In this document: piece by piece, positions 40,152-48,676 of the stretch | Position numbering within the stretch: the first letter of the stretch is position 1 | How the letters are laid out: every line of letters begins with the position of its first letter | The notes under the pieces: generated by a model | The model's database searches: none | What the model saw: the letters and a program-made list of their open reading frames with translations, nothing else | Told to the model about the DNA's origin: nothing | Source: Betaproteobacteria bacterium Ga0077523 | GTDB taxonomy: Bacteria; Pseudomonadota; Gammaproteobacteria; Burkholderiales; Ga0077523 | NCBI GenBank assembly: GCA_001464695.1 | Contig: LNDQ01000079.1 | Span: 116,306 to 180,305 of the forward strand | Length of the DNA stretch: 64,000 bases | Direction: 5' to 3' | Program-made: the position numbers and the translations under genes

Positions 40152-40972
40152 GATCGTCGCCTCGCTACGTAGCTGTAGAAATTGCAGGCACCGAAGAAGA
40201 CGCCGCGATCCGACCGGCGCAGCACTTCCTCCGCCCACGCCACCGCCTCGCTTTCCGTGGCGGCCCCGGCCTTCGGCAGCAGCTTCATGAACGACTGGAT
40301 TCCCGGCTTCCAGAAATCGGCGGCACCCACCTCGGCCAGCACGTACGAACAGGACGAAACCAGGTCCACCTTCGCATCGCGCAGCCGTTGCGGCATCTCG
40401 CGCATCACGCGCGGATTGGTGACGATGGCGGCGATGATGGCTTCGTCCATGGCGCGGCCGCGCACCGGATCGTCGGTCCCGAAGGTGATCGACGCATAGT
40501 CCCCATCGAAGATGCCGATCATGCCGCCGGGCTTCACCACGCGCGCCAGCTCTTCGATCACGGCCTGGGGATTGTCCACGTGGCTGATCAATGTGTGGGC
40601 GATCACCGCGTCGAACGCCGCATCCGGCAACTTGAGACCCTGCGAATCCCCGGCCCGGAAATCGATCCTCGCCGCGAGCCCTTCGGCCTGACCCAGCCGT
40701 TGCGCCGCGTGGATCAGCGACGGGCTGAGATCGATGCCGGTGATGTGCCCCTTGAACGCTGGCCGCCGCGCGATGGTCCGGGCCACGACCCCCGTACCGC
40801 AGCCGACGTCCAGCACGGTGCCGGCCCCGTCGATGCCCATGCCGTCGAGGTACTCGCCCATCATGTGCAGGAACTTCGGATGGCGCCCACGCGCCTCGAG
40901 ACGCGCTTCGAGCACGCCGAGCGTGTCGCCGTCCAGTTGATCGGTGATGCGATAGACGTCGACGGCAGCCAT
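40148..40972 (-). CDS. Class I SAM-dependent methyltransferase
   Basis: 274 residues with a Rossmann methyltransferase core. Motif I is TVLDVGCGTGVVARTIARR (52-70), the acidic loop is ITGIDLSPSLI, motif IV is FDAVIAHTLISHVDNP, and post-motif ELARVVKPGGMIGIFDGDY follows. It resembles UbiE/arsenite-type enzymes acting on small molecules; the substrate is unknown. The start MAAVDVYRITDQLDG at 40972 lies 28 bp after the RidA gene, and the stop overlaps the membrane-protein gene. Confidence 0.88.
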   Translation of the reverse strand: MAAVDVYRITDQLDGDTLGVLEARLEARGRHPKFLHMMGEYLDGMGIDGAGTVLDVGCGTGVVARTIARRPAFKGHITGIDLSPSLIHAAQRLGQAEGLAARIDFRAGDSQGLKLPDAAFDAVIAHTLISHVDNPQAVIEELARVVKPGGMIGIFDGDYASITFGTDDPVRGRAMDEAIIAAIVTNPRVMREMPQRLRDAKVDLVSSCSYVLAEVGAADFWKPGIQSFMKLLPKAGAATESEAVAWAEEVLRRSDRGVFFGACNFYSYVARRRS

Positions 40973-41000
40973 GCTTTCCTCTCGAAATCGGTGCGACGGA

Positions 41001-41465
41001 CTAGCGGGGTGTGACCGCCGCGATGCATTCCACTTCCACACGCGCACCCAGCGCCAGGCCATTGGCGCCCAGTGCGCTACGCGCTGGATAGGGTGACGCG
41101 AAGAACGTGCGGTACACCTCGTTGAACGCCGCCCACTCGCCGATGTCGGCCAGCATGACGGTGCACTTCACGACGTCGCGCATCGAGTAGCCGTTGGCTT
41201 CGAGCGAGGCCTTGATGTTCTCCATGGTCTGGCGCGCCTCTTCCTTCATGCCGCCCGGCACCAGTTTCATCGTGCCCGGCGCGATGCCCACCTGGCCGGA
41301 GAGGTACACGGTGTTGCCCACGCGGACCGCCTCGGAGAACGGCAGCGTGGTGGGCAGAACGCTGCCCGAGTTGTAGTACTCGATCGGTGCGGAGTCCGCG
41401 GCGAACACGCCACCAGCAATGCAAAGGCAGGCGCTGGTCAGCGCGATCTTGCAGGGTAGTCTCAT
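41001..41465 (-). CDS. Exported RidA/YjgF-family protein
   Basis: 154 residues. A Sec signal peptide (MRLPCKIALTSACLCIAGGVFA, cleavage near 22) precedes a complete RidA fold: FSEAVRVGNTVYLSGQVGI, EARQTMENIKASLEANGYS, YPARSALGANGLALGARVEV. Arg129 matches the imine-binding arginine of RidA enamine deaminases. Most RidA proteins are cytoplasmic, so export is notable. It lies between the patatin and methyltransferase genes with gaps of 29 and 28 bp, clearly in the same operon. Confidence 0.9.
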   Translation of the reverse strand: MRLPCKIALTSACLCIAGGVFAADSAPIEYYNSGSVLPTTLPFSEAVRVGNTVYLSGQVGIAPGTMKLVPGGMKEEARQTMENIKASLEANGYSMRDVVKCTVMLADIGEWAAFNEVYRTFFASPYPARSALGANGLALGARVEVECIAAVTPR

Positions 41466-41494
41466 CGGATCGTCTCCTCGGACGGTGAATCACC

Positions 41495-42682
41495 TCAGGC
41501 TTGGGTGGCGAACGGGCCGAAGTCGGCCAGGCGCACATGGCGCTGCGCGTAGGCAGCGCCCACCCGCTGGATGTTGGGAATGTGCTTGATCGAATCCATC
41601 TCCTGCATCGTCGCTGGATCGATGTCACCGAGGCCCAGTGCGTTGAGGCCGGCGTGAGTGACATCGGGGTCATAGCGCAGGTAGGTGAAGAGTTTCGGTC
41701 CGGTCCAGTTCGCCTTGCCGTCGACGGCCCCGACCATCGCACCAAATTCGCGGTCGATCTCGGCCCCGAAGCGGCAATCCCCCAGCATGCGGCAGGTCAT
41801 GTCCCAGCCAGCCGAGGCGGCGTTCATCAAGGCGCCGGGAATGCTCGTCGCATGATGGAGGATGTTCATGTCGTCGGCTTCGAGTTTCGGGCGGGCCTTC
41901 GGCGCATTGCCGGTCCCGACGGAGACGATCAACAGCTGGTCCGTACCGGTACGCCAGTCGAGCCGGTACGGCGCCGCGGTCGCCATCTGGAACGCGAGGT
42001 AGGCGGGGTTGTTGTAGGTCGTCACACCGCCGTCGACGAAGATGAACGAATACTCCTTCGGTGAGCCCTCGCCGAAGGTCACCACTTCCGGTGGAAAGAA
42101 CGTGGGCGCCGCGGTGCTGGCGCGTACGAGTTGCCACAACGGCAAATCCAGGTTGCAGTCGCCCCGAGTCCGCTGGTTGTACTTCGCGGCCGGGTTGTTC
42201 CACACCGGCCAGGGCGAATCGGTGGTGTGGTTGCGCATGACCATCATCAGCAAGGTCCTGAGTCGATCGCTGCCGAGCGGCGCATTCGGATACCGGGCAC
42301 TGGCCTGATGACCGAGGGCACGATCCAGCTCGGCGCGCAGCTTCTTCGCGAGCGGTTCGTCGTTGTAGGTGTAGCGCAGGCGCTTGAACAGCGACGCCTT
42401 GTCGAACATGTCGCGGCCGCTGCCGACGTAGAACTCGCGCATCTGATCCATGGACATACCCGCGGCGATGCACGCCGCGATGATCGCTCCGGTGCTGGTG
42501 CCGCACACGAAATCGAACCAGTCGGCCAGCACCAGGTCCGGCTTGCCGTGTTGCGTTCGCAGGTCGGCCTCGAGCTTCGCGAGCACCTCGGTGCTCATCA
42601 GACCGAGAATTCCGCCGCCGTCGCAGGCGAGGATCTTCTTGGGGCCGTCGGGGGCCAGTTTATCGGCCAGCGATCTCGTCAT
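41495..42682 (-). CDS. Patatin-like phospholipase
   Basis: 395 residues, cytoplasmic (no signal peptide). Catalytic features are complete: the oxyanion glycine loop ACDGGGILGLMS (21-27 core), the nucleophile elbow GTSTG with Ser63, and the dyad aspartate in FVDGGVTTYNN (Asp217). Such enzymes hydrolyse membrane phospholipids. Related CapV-type patatins are membrane-killing effectors in CBASS, but no nucleotide cyclase of that kind is visible here. It lies between the multidomain TPR protein (34 bp upstream) and RidA. Confidence 0.92.
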   Translation of the reverse strand: MTRSLADKLAPDGPKKILACDGGGILGLMSTEVLAKLEADLRTQHGKPDLVLADWFDFVCGTSTGAIIAACIAAGMSMDQMREFYVGSGRDMFDKASLFKRLRYTYNDEPLAKKLRAELDRALGHQASARYPNAPLGSDRLRTLLMMVMRNHTTDSPWPVWNNPAAKYNQRTRGDCNLDLPLWQLVRASTAAPTFFPPEVVTFGEGSPKEYSFIFVDGGVTTYNNPAYLAFQMATAAPYRLDWRTGTDQLLIVSVGTGNAPKARPKLEADDMNILHHATSIPGALMNAASAGWDMTCRMLGDCRFGAEIDREFGAMVGAVDGKANWTGPKLFTYLRYDPDVTHAGLNALGLGDIDPATMQEMDSIKHIPNIQRVGAAYAQRHVRLADFGPFATQA

Positions 42683-42716
42683 CAGGGGCTCCTCGTCGTG
42701 ACCGCGGCGGCCGCGG

Positions 42717-44672
42717 CTACCATAGCTTGCGCGTGTCGAGCCAGGTCACCTGGCCGGTGCGCCGTTTCACTTCGTTGTACATGTGCGCCGTGCCGCCCGG
42801 ACCGTCGGAACCGCCGCCGTCCCACAGGCTCACGAATCGCACCTTGTCGATGCCATGGGCCAGTGCGGTGTAGAGCAGCCACAGGTTGCAGCGCTCGAAC
42901 GCATTGGCGCCCTTCGGCAGCGGCCCGAGATCGTCCGGCATGATCCGCAGTGGATCCTGCAGTTTCGCCTTCACCGCGAAATAGCGTTGCCGCCAGGACT
43001 CGCCGTCCGCCGAAACCAGCACGGAGCGTTCGATGAACTCCGGTTCCTCGAGGGGCATCAGCAGCTGCACGCGCACGCCGCGCTCCTGGCACGCTTCGCA
43101 GAAGAGGAGATCGCCGCCGGCGGCGCCCTGTGTGAGCGCGAGATCACCCGCCCCCGCTCCGAGCTGATCGAGGGCCTTGGCCATGGCCGCCGTCGCGATG
43201 GGTAACTTTTCCGCTGGAAAACGGGGCTTCGGCCGATCCGGCGCATCCACCATGTGCCCCGAGAACAGGAAGACCTGGCGCGGCGCGAACGGTGGCGTGC
43301 TGCGGGCGATCTCGCGATCGACGATATCGAGCACGGCAGCCGTTTCCTCCGGGCGGAACTCGAGATCGCGCAACAGCGTGAGCGTCTGGCGCGTGGAGTC
43401 GAGCGCGAACCAGTCCTTGTTCGCGGCGGCCACCGCGGTCCTGTACTCGCGCAGCGCGGATTCCTTCGGATTCACCAGCAGGAACAGCTCGGCCAGGCTC
43501 GCCCGGGCCCAGTAGTCCTTCGGCTTGCGCTCCTGCGCGGTGAGGCAGGCCCACAGCACCCCGCCTTGCAGATTGGCGAGCGCGGTCTTGTCCACCGTGT
43601 CGCCGAGGTGCTCCTGCACCATGCGCAGCACCAGCGCGTTGATGCCGGAATAGTAGTGCGACGGGTCACGGATGAACGCTGCGTGGTACGGATCGATGGC
43701 CTCGCGCAGCGCCGCGTCTTCCGCAGCCGCGGCCGCCCGCATTGCACTGGTGCTCGCCCCGGGCTGTGCCCAGCGCTGGATCCACGAGTCCTTGTTGACG
43801 CGGCCAGCGAGCGCCCACGATTCCGGATCGTCCGGATGGTCCTCGGTGAGGCGGCGCACCCACTCGATCGCTTCTTCGGACCGCCCCAGGCGGCCGAGAC
43901 AGATCGCCTTCTTCTCGCGCACCGCCTTGCGGGTCGGATCCACGTCGAGCACCGCATCGAACTGTTCGAGCGCGAACTCGAACTGCTTCAGGCGCAGCAG
44001 CGTGGTGCCGGCCATGGTCTTGCCTTCGAGCCACAACGCCCGCGTCGGCGTCTCGTCGGCCAGCACCAGGATGTCGCCCGGTCGCCCGCGCTGCCGCGCG
44101 ACCTCCATCCGGCTCGCCCAACGTTCCTGTGCGTCGCTGAACTCGTTGTGCTGCTCCAGCAGCAGCGTGCGCCAATCGGGTTCCTGCAGGTGCGGCAGCA
44201 AATGGTAGACCGGGCTCACCTTGCGGCCGGACCAGGCTGCGAGCGTGGCCTCGGCCATTTTCGTGATCGCGGCACGGTCCGCTTCCAGGGTCGCCGGGTC
44301 GGGGACTCCATCCTTCAACCGGTAGCGCAGCTTGCGGTCGGTGTAGATATCGAAGGGCTGCGTGGCGCGCGGCCCCTGCACCAGCAACACCCCACGCGCG
44401 CGCAGCGCATGACGCACGCCCAACTCGTACCAGACGTTCGGGTTGTCGAGGGTGAGGTCAGCCACGACGAGGTCCGCGACCAACAGCTCCTGGAACATGT
44501 CCATGCGGATGTCGCCGGCACGCTGTTCCTCGTCGGCGCGGAACACGTCGAGCCCAGCCGCTTCCAGGGCCGGCTTCAGCAGCTCCTCGTAGATGCGATT
44601 GAAGTCGATCGGCTTGCCGTCGGCGTCGGGCTTGGTGCCGAACGGCATGGCGAGGAAGGCGTGGGGTTTCAT
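42717..44672 (-). CDS. Multidomain sensor-like protein: deoxyribosyltransferase/TIR-like - TPR - SLOG-like
   Basis: 651 residues. The N-terminal domain (1-130) reads AFLAMPFGTKPD, LLKPALEAAGLDVFRADEEQ, LVVADLTLDNPNVWYELGVR. This is the nucleoside-deoxyribosyltransferase/TIR-like fold common in bacterial conflict proteins. The middle (about 180-460) is helical, with TPR-like repeats resembling the TRAF-binding region of ASK1/MAP3K5-type proteins. The C-terminal part (about 470-651) contains LALTQGAAGGDLLFCEACQE, a nucleotide-binding pattern like SLOG domains. The start MKPHAFLAMPFG at 44672 excludes repeat-derived upstream codons. First gene of the six-gene operon. The domain calls on the outer thirds are inferred by eye. 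Confidence 0.72.
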   Translation of the reverse strand: MKPHAFLAMPFGTKPDADGKPIDFNRIYEELLKPALEAAGLDVFRADEEQRAGDIRMDMFQELLVADLVVADLTLDNPNVWYELGVRHALRARGVLLVQGPRATQPFDIYTDRKLRYRLKDGVPDPATLEADRAAITKMAEATLAAWSGRKVSPVYHLLPHLQEPDWRTLLLEQHNEFSDAQERWASRMEVARQRGRPGDILVLADETPTRALWLEGKTMAGTTLLRLKQFEFALEQFDAVLDVDPTRKAVREKKAICLGRLGRSEEAIEWVRRLTEDHPDDPESWALAGRVNKDSWIQRWAQPGASTSAMRAAAAAEDAALREAIDPYHAAFIRDPSHYYSGINALVLRMVQEHLGDTVDKTALANLQGGVLWACLTAQERKPKDYWARASLAELFLLVNPKESALREYRTAVAAANKDWFALDSTRQTLTLLRDLEFRPEETAAVLDIVDREIARSTPPFAPRQVFLFSGHMVDAPDRPKPRFPAEKLPIATAAMAKALDQLGAGAGDLALTQGAAGGDLLFCEACQERGVRVQLLMPLEEPEFIERSVLVSADGESWRQRYFAVKAKLQDPLRIMPDDLGPLPKGANAFERCNLWLLYTALAHGIDKVRFVSLWDGGGSDGPGGTAHMYNEVKRRTGQVTWLDTRKLW

Positions 44673-44721
44673 GGCCCGCACGTTACCGGAGGAACGGGGT
44701 TCGACGCATACGTGGACATCA

Positions 44722-44843
44722 GCCCCCATCCCAACCTTCCCCCAACAAAGTTGGGGGAAGGAGCCGTACGTCCCCTCCCCCGGCTGTGCCGGGGGAGGGC
44801 GGAGGGAGGGGGCAGCGAAGCGCCGGGGGAGGGATGGGGTGGG
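44722..44843. repeat. Composite of GC-rich dispersed palindromes
   Basis: It begins AGCCCCCATCCCAACCTTCC, as do the repeats at 21666 (in part) and 63954. Stem 1 is CCTTCCCCCAAC/GTTGGGGGAAGG (44736-44762, loop AAA). Stem 2 is CCCTCCCCCGGC/GCCGGGGGAGGG (44774-44800, loop TGT). More G-rich sequence runs to 44843. It separates the small gene at 44895 from the six-gene operon. Confidence 0.8.
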
Positions 44844-44894
44844 AGCCTGCACCGCACCGCGCGGATGGGGCTTGCTGTCGCTGCCCGCAGCCCA

Positions 44895-45221
44895 TCAAGC
44901 CCGCCCCACCGACGTGCGCCCGTGCTCGGCACCCGCCACGCTCTTCAACGCACGGGCCACCACGTCTCGCGCCAGCTCCTCCTTCATCTCGCGCGGGGCC
45001 GGCAGCATTTCCGCGCGCAGGGCCAACGCCATGGCGACGGCCTGCAACACGTCGCCGTTGGCAGCCGTGCGCCCGCCCTCCACCTGGGTATCGAGCGCGT
45101 TCAACAGGGCGGAGAGCAGTTCCCCGACGCGCGCCGCGGAGACGGTTTCGGGATGCAGTTCGAAGGCCACGTCGATGACGGTGCCCGAGGAGGTCACGGC
45201 GCGATACGGCAAGGAGGACAT
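44895..45221 (-). CDS. Small protein of unknown function upstream of the TIR/patatin operon
   Basis: 108 residues from MSSLPYRAVTSSGTVIDVAF. A beta-type N-terminal strand pair is followed by helices (ARVGELLSALLNALDTQVEG, LQAVAMALALRAEMLPAP). No signal peptide, no TM and no family recognised. Same strand as the operon, but a 220-bp repeat-filled gap lies between, so membership is uncertain. The ribosome site is weak. Confidence 0.6.
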   Translation of the reverse strand: MSSLPYRAVTSSGTVIDVAFELHPETVSAARVGELLSALLNALDTQVEGGRTAANGDVLQAVAMALALRAEMLPAPREMKEELARDVVARALKSVAGAEHGRTSVGRA

Positions 45222-45364
45222 GGTTAGGGTCGGGTCGGGAGACACGCCAGTGTATCGGCAACGCCGACTCGGCGGTCGAGAGGAGTGCCGCGGCAGCACG
45301 ACAGCAGCGGGTCCCCATGCCCCGCTGTCGTCGCATGCCGCACGCAGCGCGCTTCACCGCGCCG

Positions 45365-46078
45365 TCACTGCTCGACCGATCCCGATGAGCGCCAGCGCGC
45401 GACTCCACCCACGATCATTGCACCAACCAGCAGCATGACCCAGGTCCCAGGTTCGGGAACGGGAGCCGGCGCGAGATTGCCGGCGCCGTATCCCGTCACG
45501 AACGGTGCGAGGTCACCCGAGTTCGTACCGGTGCCGGCGGGAATGTTCCAGCTGACCGCCGCTCGCGGGCCGCGGGCTCCGTCATCACCGACCGGCCATA
45601 CGCTCTGGGTGAGTTCCTTGAACACGAAGGCGCCGTGGACAGTGCTGTCGTCGAAGTGCAGCGCGGTGAAGAACGCGTCCCTCATGAAGAGCTGTGCGAA
45701 CGTGACGGGTCCTGCTGCCCCATCCTGCACCAGTTCCACCGTCACGACGGGGATGGCATCGCCCTTCAGGAGATAGGCGTACATCGCCGGTACGCTCGCA
45801 TCGAACGCCTGGACCCAGGTGAGCTCGCCCGGCTGCGGCTTGCCGACCGACGCCCCGCCGCCCCTGGTCCAGCTGCTCTCCGCCGTCACGCGCCAGGCCA
45901 CGGCATCGAGTTCGATCCACTTTTCGTACCCACTCACCTGGCTCTCGCCGTTCACGGACGGTGCGCCGCCGGTCATGCGCATGAACGCCTGGCCCGCTCG
46001 CGCAGGTGCTGCGCCCTCGACGATGCACAGGACGAGTGCCATCAGGAGCGATCGATGGAACCACCGTGGCGCGTTCAT
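45365..46078 (-). CDS. Exported Hcp-fold protein with PEP-CTERM anchor, paralogue 1
   Basis: 237 residues. The signal peptide is residues 1-28 (ending APARAG). A domain at about 30-165 follows the type VI Hcp pattern: GESQVSGYEKWIELDAVAW, GGGASVGKPQPGELTWVQAF, DASVPAMYAYLLKGDAI. It ends with VPEPGTWVMLLVGAMIVGG and a basic tail, the PEP-CTERM sorting signal. Signal peptide plus sorting tail is incompatible with use as a type VI secretion tube, and no type VI gene is nearby. It overlaps paralogue 2 by 4 bp. Confidence 0.82.
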   Translation of the reverse strand: MNAPRWFHRSLLMALVLCIVEGAAPARAGQAFMRMTGGAPSVNGESQVSGYEKWIELDAVAWRVTAESSWTRGGGASVGKPQPGELTWVQAFDASVPAMYAYLLKGDAIPVVTVELVQDGAAGPVTFAQLFMRDAFFTALHFDDSTVHGAFVFKELTQSVWPVGDDGARGPRAAVSWNIPAGTGTNSGDLAPFVTGYGAGNLAPAPVPEPGTWVMLLVGAMIVGGVARWRSSGSVEQ

Positions 46079-46833
46079 GACAGTGCCCGGCTGGTCGGCA
46101 CCCGGTTGCGGCGCAAGGCGAAGCCGACCAGGACCAGTCCGGACACCACCATGACCCAGGTTTCGGGTTCGGGAACGGGTGCAAGGTTCGGTGCCGACAA
46201 CGCAGCGAGCGCGAGACCCTTGCCTTCGAGATTGCCGGGCCCGTATCCCGCCACGACCGCAGCCAGGGCACCGTTGCTTCCGACCGTCCCCGCAGGGATA
46301 TCCCAGACCACGTTGATCGGCTTGTCGCGCCCGCCGCTCCCGTCCTGCGGCCAGTAGGTCATCGAGATCTTCTTGAACACACCGGACCCCGTCACCGAAC
46401 TGCCGTTGAACGCGAGTTCGGTGAAGAAGAGGTCCTCGATGTTGAGCTGCAGGTAGGTGGTCTCTCCCGCGCCGTTCCGCCGGGTGTATTCGACCACCGC
46501 GTTCGGCACGGAGAGCCCCTTCAGCATGTACGAATACATCGCGGGAACACTGGAATCGAAACTCTGGATCCAGGAAATCGCACCCGGATTGGGCTTGCCT
46601 ACGGACGCACCGCCGCCCCTGGTCCAGCTGCTGTCGGCTTCCACTCCCCACGAGACCGAATCGATGTCGATCCAGTTTTCGTAACCCTCGGTGGTGCTCT
46701 CGCCGACAATGCTGGTCGAACCGCCGGTGAGACGCAGGTAGTAGTCGTCCGCATGCGCAGGAATGGCGCACGCAGAAGCGATGAACGTGAGTACGGCAAC
46801 GGCCGTGCCGTTGACAGTCGATGATGGCCACAT
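46075..46833 (-). CDS. Exported Hcp-fold protein with PEP-CTERM anchor, paralogue 2
   Basis: 252 residues from MWPSSTVNGTAVAVLTFIAS, with AGGAG 7 bp before the start and a signal peptide ending IPAHAD. The Hcp-like domain (about 30-165) aligns throughout with the following gene: GESTTEGYENWIDIDSVSWG, SSWTRGGGASVGKPNPG, IQSFDSSVPAMYSYMLKG. A glycine-rich linker precedes VPEPETWVMVVSGLVLVGFA and an Arg-rich tail (PEP-CTERM). Its stop overlaps the start of paralogue 1, so the pair is a recent tandem duplication translated together. Confidence 0.82.
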   Translation of the reverse strand: MWPSSTVNGTAVAVLTFIASACAIPAHADDYYLRLTGGSTSIVGESTTEGYENWIDIDSVSWGVEADSSWTRGGGASVGKPNPGAISWIQSFDSSVPAMYSYMLKGLSVPNAVVEYTRRNGAGETTYLQLNIEDLFFTELAFNGSSVTGSGVFKKISMTYWPQDGSGGRDKPINVVWDIPAGTVGSNGALAAVVAGYGPGNLEGKGLALAALSAPNLAPVPEPETWVMVVSGLVLVGFALRRNRVPTSRALS

Positions 46834-47051
46834 GGTGTTTCTCCTGGTTGACTCCGATGAGTGAGCGACACCGGGAAACGGCGGAGATCGGGCCTGCACC
46901 GAGTCGACGGCTGATGCGCTCGGGAATGGCGGTGGCGGAATGACAATGGAATCCACCGGCCGCACGCTTGCGACGATACGCGCTCCCGGCGGCAGCGAGA
47001 ACTGCCGGGCGCGCGGGTCGAGTTACCTTACGGCGGCAGCCGACGGGGCCG

Positions 47052-47110
47052 GCTCAGCCCCCAAGAAGGCTGGCCCCTTGGGGAAAGGGCCGCAGGCTCA
47101 TCGGGGGGCC
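47052..47110. repeat. 57-bp dispersed intergenic repeat, copy 2
   Basis: It begins GCTCAGCCCCCAAGAAGGCT and ends GCAGGCTCATCGGGGGGCC. It matches copy 1 (2064-2120) over its whole length with a few changes and one indel. It ends 6 bp before the stop of the minus-strand transaldolase gene, the same spacing as copy 1 to its neighbour. Confidence 0.75.
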
Positions 47111-47116
47111 CTGACT

Positions 47117-48205
47117 TCAGCTCACCGCCTGCAGCAGCGCGGTAAATGCCTCGTCGAAGAGCTTGACACCTTCCTGCTGCAACTGGGTGCCGATCGCCTC
47201 ATGGCCGATTCCGAGGCGCTCGACCGCGGCGAAGGCCGCCTGCGCCGCCGGCAAGTCGAGTCCGATGGTGTCGGCCGCCTTGCCGTGATCGCGGAATGCC
47301 GCGAGGGTCACGTCCGGGACGGTATTGATGGTCTGAGCCCCGATGAGGGGCGTCACGTACAGCAGGTCATCGTAAGCAGGATTCTTGGTGCTGGTGCTGG
47401 CCCACAACAAGTACTGGGGCCGCGCCCCGATCGCGCGCAACGCCGCGAAGCGCGCCGACCCGAACACCTCGACGTAGCGTGCATACGCAAGCTTGCCCAC
47501 CGCCACGGCGGTCTTGCCACGCAATGCCAGCGCTTCCGGCGTTCCGAGGCCGTCGAGCTTCTTGTCGACCAGAGAATCAATCCGGCTCATGAAGAAGCTC
47601 GCGACGGTTTTGACGCGCTTCACGTCGCCACCGTTGGCCTGCAAGCGTTCGAGGCCGGTCAGGTAGGCATCGAAGATCGCATTCATCTGCCCCAGCGAAA
47701 ATAGCAGCGTGACATTGACGCTGATGCCGTCGGCGACGCACTGCTCGAATGCCCGCACACCAGCCGGCGTGCCGGGAATCTTGATGAGCACGTTGTCGCG
47801 CGCCACCTCGGCCCGCAAACGGCGCGCCGCGGCGATGGTGCCGTCGGCATCGTGCGCGAGCTGCGGCGAGACTTCGAGGCTCACGTAGCCGTCGTCGCCC
47901 CGGGTCACGTCGAAAACCGGCCGCAGGATGTCGCAAGCGGCCTGCACATCGGCAATGGCGAGCCGTTCGTAACGCCGCTCCGGATCAGCCTCCTCACGCT
48001 TCAACCGCTCGAGATCGGCGCGGTAGGACGCACCGTTCACGATGGCATTGCGGAAGATGCTCGGATTGGTGGTGATGCCGGTCACTTCACCGGCATCCAC
48101 CAGGCGCTTGAGTTCCCCGCCCTCCAGCATCGCGCGCGACAGGTTGTCGAGCCAGATGCTCTGGCCGATCTGTCGCAGCTGGGTGAACTGGGTCAAGCGC
48201 TGCAT
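47117..48205 (-). CDS. tal: Transaldolase
   Basis: A 362-residue enzyme of the non-oxidative pentose phosphate pathway that moves a dihydroxyacetone unit between sugar phosphates through a Schiff base. GITTNPSIFRNAI (43-55) is the N-terminal signature. NVLIKIPGTPAGVRA contains the catalytic Lys142. NVTLLFSLGQMNAIFDAYL is the third family block. The length matches the longer TalB-like/Tal subfamily of beta- and actinobacteria. It lies 13 bp after the P-II gene, probably in the same transcript, and is followed by a dispersed repeat that may end it. Confidence 0.94.
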   Translation of the reverse strand: MQRLTQFTQLRQIGQSIWLDNLSRAMLEGGELKRLVDAGEVTGITTNPSIFRNAIVNGASYRADLERLKREEADPERRYERLAIADVQAACDILRPVFDVTRGDDGYVSLEVSPQLAHDADGTIAAARRLRAEVARDNVLIKIPGTPAGVRAFEQCVADGISVNVTLLFSLGQMNAIFDAYLTGLERLQANGGDVKRVKTVASFFMSRIDSLVDKKLDGLGTPEALALRGKTAVAVGKLAYARYVEVFGSARFAALRAIGARPQYLLWASTSTKNPAYDDLLYVTPLIGAQTINTVPDVTLAAFRDHGKAADTIGLDLPAAQAAFAAVERLGIGHEAIGTQLQQEGVKLFDEAFTALLQAVS

Positions 48206-48218
48206 CCGCTTCTCCAGA

Positions 48219-48638
<420 letters not shown>

Positions 48639-48676
48639 TCAACGCCGAGCGCGACCTCTGCCTCGAGCGCCGGTGC

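Noticed and set aside
38521..44672. CBASS or Thoeris defence operon
   Set aside because: No nucleotide cyclase, no Cap2/Cap3 and no ThsA-like gene; only the effector types are shared.
45365..46833. Type VI secretion locus
   Set aside because: Only Hcp-like folds are present, both with signal peptides and PEP-CTERM tails; no sheath, baseplate or ATPase genes.
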